From the NCBI GenBank assembly GCA_964390005.1, contig CAYMGM010000001.1:310001-374000 (forward strand): 64,000 nt of DNA, written 5' to 3'. Below, piece after piece: positions 59,863-64,000 of the stretch (position 1 is its first letter; each line of letters starts with the position of its first letter). This DNA comes from CAYMGM01 sp964390005 (GTDB taxonomy: Bacteria; Pseudomonadota; Alphaproteobacteria; UBA9219). The notes under the pieces were generated by a model. That model was not told the DNA's origin. It did not search any database and saw nothing but the letters and a program-made list of their open reading frames with translations. A program made the position numbers and the translations under genes.

Positions 59863-61615
59863 GACGTAGTTCCTCTAACGGCGTGCATCCCATCACGCCC
59901 AGCCCACTGGCCAGAACGATCTGAACCGCGCGCACCAACGCAAGGTTCGCGTGCGACAGAGCGGGGTCGTCAGGCAAAATAAAGCGGAGCGTCGCTTTAT
60001 CTTTTCCCTTGTTCCACAGGCTGTGGAATTGCGCCGCCAAATCCATCAGGAAAAAGGCGATACGATGAGGCTCTTGCGCTTGCGCCGCCGCGTCGATGGC
60101 GCGCGGCCAATTGGCCAGCGCGCGAATAACGCCCAGCGCTTCGTCTTCAACCAACGGCGAAAGATCGGCCTTGGCTAAACCAGCGCCCGATAAATCCCAA
60201 TCGGGAAAAGCCTCAGCCGCGTGGCGCAAGACCGAACAGCAACGCGCATGCGCATATTGAACATAGAAAACGGGATTATCGCGCGTCTGTTCGACAACCT
60301 TGGCAAAGTCGAACTCAAGTTCTGAATCCGGCGCGCGCGTCAGCATGAAAAAGCGCACAGCGCCAACACCGACCTGTTCGACCATTTCACGCAACGTGAT
60401 CAAATTGCCCGAACGTTTGGACAATTTAACGGGCTCGCCATTTTTAAAGATCTTGACGATGTTGTTGAAAATGACGTTCAGGCGCATCGCATCACCGCCA
60501 AAAGCGGCAACGGCGGGGCGCATGCGCTCAAGATAGCCGCCATGATCGGTGCCCAAAATATTGATCATATGATCAAAGCCGCGCGCCAATTTATTATAGT
60601 GATACGCGATATCCGGCATGACATAGGCCCACGACCCGTCGCGCTTTTTCAGCGGACGATCCGTGCTGTCGCCGTAAAGGCTAGAGCGGAAAAGCGTCAG
60701 CGGCACCGGCTCGTAATCTTCGACCGGCTTGCCTTTGGGCGGCGGCAGAGTGCCGACATAGATCAAGCCTTTTTCTTCAAGAATGCGAAAGGCTTTTTCA
60801 AGCGTGCCGCCTTCGATCAATTCGCGCTCGTTCGTGAAGACGTCGTGGCGAATGCCGATCAGTTTCAGATCCTCGCGGATCATTTCCATGATAAAGGCCA
60901 CCGCAAAATCGCGGATCGGCGCCATCCAAACATCGTCGGGCTTGTTCAGCCATTTGTCGCCGTCACGCTGGGCCAGCGCCTGTCCGACATCTTTCAGATA
61001 ATCGCCAGGATAAAGGCCTTGCGGAATGGGGCCTATATCTTCGCCCAAAGCTTCGCGATAGCGCAGATAAGACGTCCGCGCCAAAACATCAACCTGCGCG
61101 CCCGCGTCGTTAAAGTAATATTCGCGCGTGACCTTATAGCCCGCCTTTGCCAACAGATTGCAAAGTGTATCGCCCAACACCGCGCCGCGCACATGCCCGG
61201 CATGCATCGGGCCCGTCGGGTTGGCCGAGACAAACTCGACATTCACTGTCTCGCCCTTGCCCATCTGGCTGTCGCCATAGGCTAGGCCCGTTTGCAAAAC
61301 ATCGCGCATCTCGGCCTGCCAGACGGAAGGATCCAGACGCAAATTGATAAAGCCCGGCCCCGCAATCGTCACGCTGGCAACGCCCGGCGTTTTTTCCAGT
61401 AAAGGCTTTAGCTTATCGGCAATGGCGCGCGGCGGTTGGCGCAGCGCCTTGGTCAGAACCATCGCGACGTTGGTCGCCATATCGCCATGCGAAGGATCGC
61501 GCGGCGGCTCGACCACAAAAGTCGGCAGAGCCTCAGGCAAGGTGAAAGCGCCTTCAGCCGCGCCCTGCTTCAGAGCCGCTTCGACGGCTCCGTGAATTGT
61601 CTTGAAGATTTGCAT
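59843..61615 (-). CDS. argS: Arginyl-tRNA synthetase
   Basis: ArgS charges tRNA-Arg. The 590-residue class I synthetase has the N-terminal additional domain, the HIGH-like motif in FVSANPTGPMHAGHVRGAVLGD (HAGH), the KMSKS-like motif in VKLSKRSGN, and the C-terminal anticodon-binding domain ending with the DALR fold (VRAVQIVLASGLGVMGCTPLEEL). Its start and the dgt stop share bases as TAATG. Length and motifs are standard. Confidence 0.97.
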   Translation of the reverse strand: MQIFKTIHGAVEAALKQGAAEGAFTLPEALPTFVVEPPRDPSHGDMATNVAMVLTKALRQPPRAIADKLKPLLEKTPGVASVTIAGPGFINLRLDPSVWQAEMRDVLQTGLAYGDSQMGKGETVNVEFVSANPTGPMHAGHVRGAVLGDTLCNLLAKAGYKVTREYYFNDAGAQVDVLARTSYLRYREALGEDIGPIPQGLYPGDYLKDVGQALAQRDGDKWLNKPDDVWMAPIRDFAVAFIMEMIREDLKLIGIRHDVFTNERELIEGGTLEKAFRILEEKGLIYVGTLPPPKGKPVEDYEPVPLTLFRSSLYGDSTDRPLKKRDGSWAYVMPDIAYHYNKLARGFDHMINILGTDHGGYLERMRPAVAAFGGDAMRLNVIFNNIVKIFKNGEPVKLSKRSGNLITLREMVEQVGVGAVRFFMLTRAPDSELEFDFAKVVEQTRDNPVFYVQYAHARCCSVLRHAAEAFPDWDLSGAGLAKADLSPLVEDEALGVIRALANWPRAIDAAAQAQEPHRIAFFLMDLAAQFHSLWNKGKDKATLRFILPDDPALSHANLALVRAVQIVLASGLGVMGCTPLEELRHDEHTA

Positions 61616-62814
61616 TAGACCATCGTTTCTGTTGAAAAGATCCGCCGATGCTCGCGCACGGCATAGCGATCTGTCATCCCTGCCACATAATCGGCGATAA
61701 TACGCGCTTTAAAGGCATTGTCGTCGTCACGATCGCGCAAAGGCGCGTACCAATCGTTTGGCAAACAGTTGGGATGCTCCATGAAAAAGTCGAACATCTC
61801 TTTGACGATGCGCTCGGCCTTGACGCAGACCTGATTGACGCGGCTGTGCCAATACATTCGTTTGCGCAAAAAGGCGCGCAGCACATCTTGCTGCTGCTGC
61901 ATGGCAAAGCTGAACTTGACGATCGCTTGACGCGCATGGCGAATATCGTCGGCCTTGGTCGGCTTCAGCGCCGCCAGCGCCGCGCGCGTCGTATCCAACA
62001 CATCGGTGACCATCGTGCCGATAACCTGACGCACCACGGCATGCACAATGCGGTCGCGATCGACGCCGGGATAATGGCGCATCGCGTCTTCCAAAATCGG
62101 CCCGAACAAGGGCAGCGTTTTCAGATCGTCAAAACCAAAGAAGCCCGCGCGGTACCCGTCATCGATATCGTGCGTGTTATAGGCGATTTCATCGGCCAGC
62201 GCGGCGACCTGCGCTTCAGGCCCCGGATAAAGGGTCAGCTCAAGATCAAACTTTTCCGAATAAGTCGCGATCGAAGGTGGCACAACCTTTGATCCGTCTT
62301 CCGCTGCCAAAGGCCCGTTATGCTTGGCAACGCCTTCCAGCGTTTCCCATGTCAGGTTCAAGCCGTCAAAGCCGATATAGCGATGCTCAAGCTGCGTCAA
62401 AATGCGGAAGGTCTGCTCATTATGCGAAAACCCGCCGTAAGGCTTCATGATCTCAGCCAAGGCTTCTTCGCCCGCATGGCCGAAACAGGTGTGTCCCAGA
62501 TCATGCGCCAGCGCAATGGTCTCGGCCAAATCGGTGTTCAACCCCAGCGTCCGCGCGATCGAGCGCGCGATCTGCGCCACTTCCAGCGAATGCGTCAGGC
62601 GCGTGCGATAATAATCGCCTTCGTTTTCAATAAAGACCTGCGTTTTGTTGCGCAGCTTGCGAAAAGCGCCGCAATGGATGATGCGGTCATGGTCGCGTTG
62701 AAACTCGGTCCGCGTTTCGCTGGCGGCTTCGGGAAACAAGCGCCCGCGGGTGGCTTCCGCGCGCGAGGCAAAAAGCGCCTGAGAAACGCTTTGATCTTTC
62801 AAATAGTTGGTCAT
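61615..62814 (-). CDS. dgt: dGTPase-family deoxynucleotide triphosphohydrolase
   Basis: The enzyme hydrolyses deoxynucleoside triphosphates to the nucleoside and triphosphate. The 399-residue product, from the ATG at 62814, has HD-domain motifs: RTRLTHSLEVAQIARSIAR, then LAHDLGHTCFGHAGEEAL, and a third metal ligand near DEIAYNTHDIDDGYRAG. The C-terminal OB-like helical domain is present. Its closest relatives in alphaproteobacteria are annotated as dGTPase-like (type 2), so nucleotide preference is not certain. It leads the long minus-strand run and is divergent from xthA. Confidence 0.92.
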   Translation of the reverse strand: MTNYLKDQSVSQALFASRAEATRGRLFPEAASETRTEFQRDHDRIIHCGAFRKLRNKTQVFIENEGDYYRTRLTHSLEVAQIARSIARTLGLNTDLAETIALAHDLGHTCFGHAGEEALAEIMKPYGGFSHNEQTFRILTQLEHRYIGFDGLNLTWETLEGVAKHNGPLAAEDGSKVVPPSIATYSEKFDLELTLYPGPEAQVAALADEIAYNTHDIDDGYRAGFFGFDDLKTLPLFGPILEDAMRHYPGVDRDRIVHAVVRQVIGTMVTDVLDTTRAALAALKPTKADDIRHARQAIVKFSFAMQQQQDVLRAFLRKRMYWHSRVNQVCVKAERIVKEMFDFFMEHPNCLPNDWYAPLRDRDDDNAFKARIIADYVAGMTDRYAVREHRRIFSTETMV

Positions 62815-62843
62815 CACATCACATTAGGTTTGGGAAAACGCGC

Positions 62844-62857
62844 GTTAAAGATTTAAC
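62844..62857. promoter_or_regulatory. Palindrome in the dgt-xthA divergent region
   Basis: GTTAAA, GA, TTTAAC forms a 14-base near-symmetric site in the 88-base gap between divergent dgt and xthA. It includes two TTAA half-sites, which recalls but does not match the CtrA consensus. It could regulate both genes. Confidence 0.3.
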
Positions 62858-62902
62858 ATGCGTCCGACAGTTATTCTTATGTGAAAAGGATAGGTTGGCA
62901 AG

Positions 62903-63712
62903 ATGCGAATAGCCAGTTGGAACGTGAATTCCGTCAGGGCCCGTAGCGCCGTCCTTTCCGCCTGGCTGGAAAACGCTCAGCCCGACGTTCTCCTTTTACA
63001 GGAAATCAAGTGCGAAACAACAGACTTTCCGACCCATTTTTTTGAAAATTTTGGCTATCAAGCGCTTGTTGCCGGGCAAAAATCTTATAATGGCGTCGCT
63101 TTACTCAGCCGAATCGGCCTTGAGCCCTGCCAAACCGCCCTGCCCGGCGATTCGACAGACGATCAAGCGCGGTATGTTGAAGCCCAGATTGGCCCTTACC
63201 GGGTGGCATCGCTCTATTTACCCAACGGCAACCCGGCCCCCGGCGACAAATACACTTATAAATTAGACTGGATGCGGCGGCTTCAAAAACATATGACGGC
63301 CCTTTTGGCCTCGGAGACGCCCATCATCTTAGGGGGCGACTTTAATGTCATTCCGCGAGCGATCGATGTCTATGATCCGGCATCATGGCAAAATGACGCG
63401 CTTTTCCGCCCCGAAACACGGGCCGCTTGGCGGCGTTTGATCGCCATGGGCTATACCGACGCGTTTCGTGCCCTGCACCCGCATCAAAAAAAGGCCTATA
63501 GCTTTTGGGATTATCAGGCGGGCGCGTGGCAACGCGATTTAGGCCTGCGCATCGATCATTTTCTTTTATCCCCCGAAGCGATTGACCAAGTGGCTGATTG
63601 CTTTATCGACCTCACGCCGCGCGGCTGGGAAAAAGCTTCAGACCACACGCCCGTTATTTTGGACCTGAAACAAGGGAAACCGCAAGCAGCCCGCGGGCGC
63701 CCGTTGACTTAA
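62903..63712 (+). CDS. xthA: Exodeoxyribonuclease III family DNA-repair nuclease
   Basis: The enzyme cuts DNA at abasic sites in base-excision repair. The 269-residue product has the AP-endonuclease motifs: MRIASWNVNSVRAR (Asn), LLLQEIKC (metal Glu), LYLPNGNP, LGGDFNVIPRAIDVYDP (Asp and Asn), YSFWDYQAGAWQRDLGLRIDHFLLS and the catalytic SDHTPVIL. The length is standard. AGG lies upstream of the ATG. It is divergent from dgt and is followed by the MlaE gene after 72 bases. Confidence 0.95.
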   Translation: MRIASWNVNSVRARSAVLSAWLENAQPDVLLLQEIKCETTDFPTHFFENFGYQALVAGQKSYNGVALLSRIGLEPCQTALPGDSTDDQARYVEAQIGPYRVASLYLPNGNPAPGDKYTYKLDWMRRLQKHMTALLASETPIILGGDFNVIPRAIDVYDPASWQNDALFRPETRAAWRRLIAMGYTDAFRALHPHQKKAYSFWDYQAGAWQRDLGLRIDHFLLSPEAIDQVADCFIDLTPRGWEKASDHTPVILDLKQGKPQAARGRPLT

Positions 63713-63784
63713 GTCGAAGCGTTCGTTAGCTTTTGGATCTGAACGGGATTCGCCCGCCTTCCTTCCTATCCTTTTTGGTTCAAC

Positions 63785-64000
63785 ATGAACTTTCTTGCAC
63801 TTATTGGCCGCACGTTTCTGCGCTTTTTATCGGCAACGGGAAAGCTGGGCTATTTTACGGCTCGCTCGATCAGCCATTGCTTTCGCAGACCTCTTTATTT
63901 AGGCCAGATTTTTCGCCAGTTTATCGATATTGGCTATTATTCCTTGCCCGTCGTCGGTTTGACCACGCTGTTCACGGGTATGGTGCTGGCCCTGCAAAGC
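63785..64000 (+). CDS. mlaE: MlaE-type ABC permease (5' part, cut by the window edge)
   Basis: Only the first 72 codons are present. The reading frame begins MNFLALIGRTFLRFLSATGK and continues LYLGQIFRQFIDIGYYSLPVVGLTTLFTGMVLALQ, which fits the start of the MlaE/YrbE permease family of phospholipid transport (or toluene-tolerance) ABC transporters. The conserved G(Y/F)xSLPVV segment is characteristic. No clear Shine-Dalgarno precedes the ATG. The ATPase and substrate-binding partners would be expected further right. Confidence 0.85.
   Translation, partial: MNFLALIGRTFLRFLSATGKLGYFTARSISHCFRRPLYLGQIFRQFIDIGYYSLPVVGLTTLFTGMVLALQS

Noticed and set aside
60542..61285. A 247-codon frame opposite argS
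   Set aside because: It is antisense to conserved argS codons, and its product has no recognisable domain or ribosome site.
61648..62292. A 214-codon frame opposite dgt
   Set aside because: It is antisense to conserved HD-domain codons of dgt and has no independent support.
1..64000. CRISPR arrays, tRNA/rRNA genes, insertion sequences, prophage
   Set aside because: I found no regular repeat-spacer arrays, tRNA-like T-loops, transposase motifs or phage genes by eye; small RNAs cannot be excluded.

Overview
The window is chromosomal DNA from a motile Gram-negative bacterium, most likely an alphaproteobacterium with a polar flagellum. Several features support this: a PopZ-like polar organiser; the dgt-argS-SPOR-nagZ-scpA-scpB gene order; ftsB beside eno; a FlbD-type flagellar regulator beside flhA-flhF-flhG; and a COQ10/RatA-like START protein. 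Genes are tightly packed, often with ATGA or TAATG junctions. I saw no rRNA, tRNA, CRISPR, insertion sequence or prophage.

Layout. 1-4.8 kb: a soluble chemoreceptor with a C-terminal zinc-binding CZB domain (cut by the left edge), the ribosomal ABC-F factor ettA, and an unrecognised acidic-linker protein. 5.1-16.3 kb: a flagellar operon (fliF, fliG, fliH, fliN, flbD, flhA, flhF, flhG) ending in a FliK-like gene. 16.2-27.4 kb: an exosortase locus. It holds an ExeA-like ATPase, a polysaccharide export protein, an outer-membrane barrel, a chain-length protein, a tyrosine-kinase-like ATPase, an exosortase fused to an EpsI domain, a long TPR lipoprotein, and two paralogous cargo proteins that both end in a VPLPG sorting tail. 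This is the most interesting region.

27.4-34.9 kb: a VirK/YbjX (DUF535) protein, hflK-hflC, a DegP-like protease, an acyltransferase-3 membrane protein and a UDP-sugar dehydrogenase. 35.1-41.8 kb: rsmB, trpD, trpC, prmA, an M24 aminopeptidase and a BioC-like methyltransferase. 41.8-46.3 kb (minus strand): COQ10/RatA-like protein, HAD phosphatase, hfq, hflX and two tandem inositol-monophosphatase-family genes. 46.4-51.2 kb: an L,D-transpeptidase and a MepK-like endopeptidase, then ftsB and eno on the minus strand, and a small unknown membrane protein. 51.2-62.8 kb (minus strand): dgt, argS, a SPOR protein, nagZ, scpA, scpB, popZ, msbA, secG and pyrG. 62.9-64.0 kb: xthA and the start of an MlaE-type permease.

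How the genes fit together. The flagellar block encodes the MS-ring, switch and export gate plus the regulators that set flagellar number and place. The exosortase block encodes export and length control of an exopolysaccharide together with sorting of surface proteins that carry a VPLPG tail, but it contains no glycosyltransferase. The remaining blocks are housekeeping: envelope quality control, peptidoglycan remodelling, tryptophan synthesis, chromosome segregation and nucleotide metabolism. Starts were chosen by Shine-Dalgarno spacing, overlap with the preceding gene and known family N-termini. Family assignments come from reading motifs and were not checked against a database.
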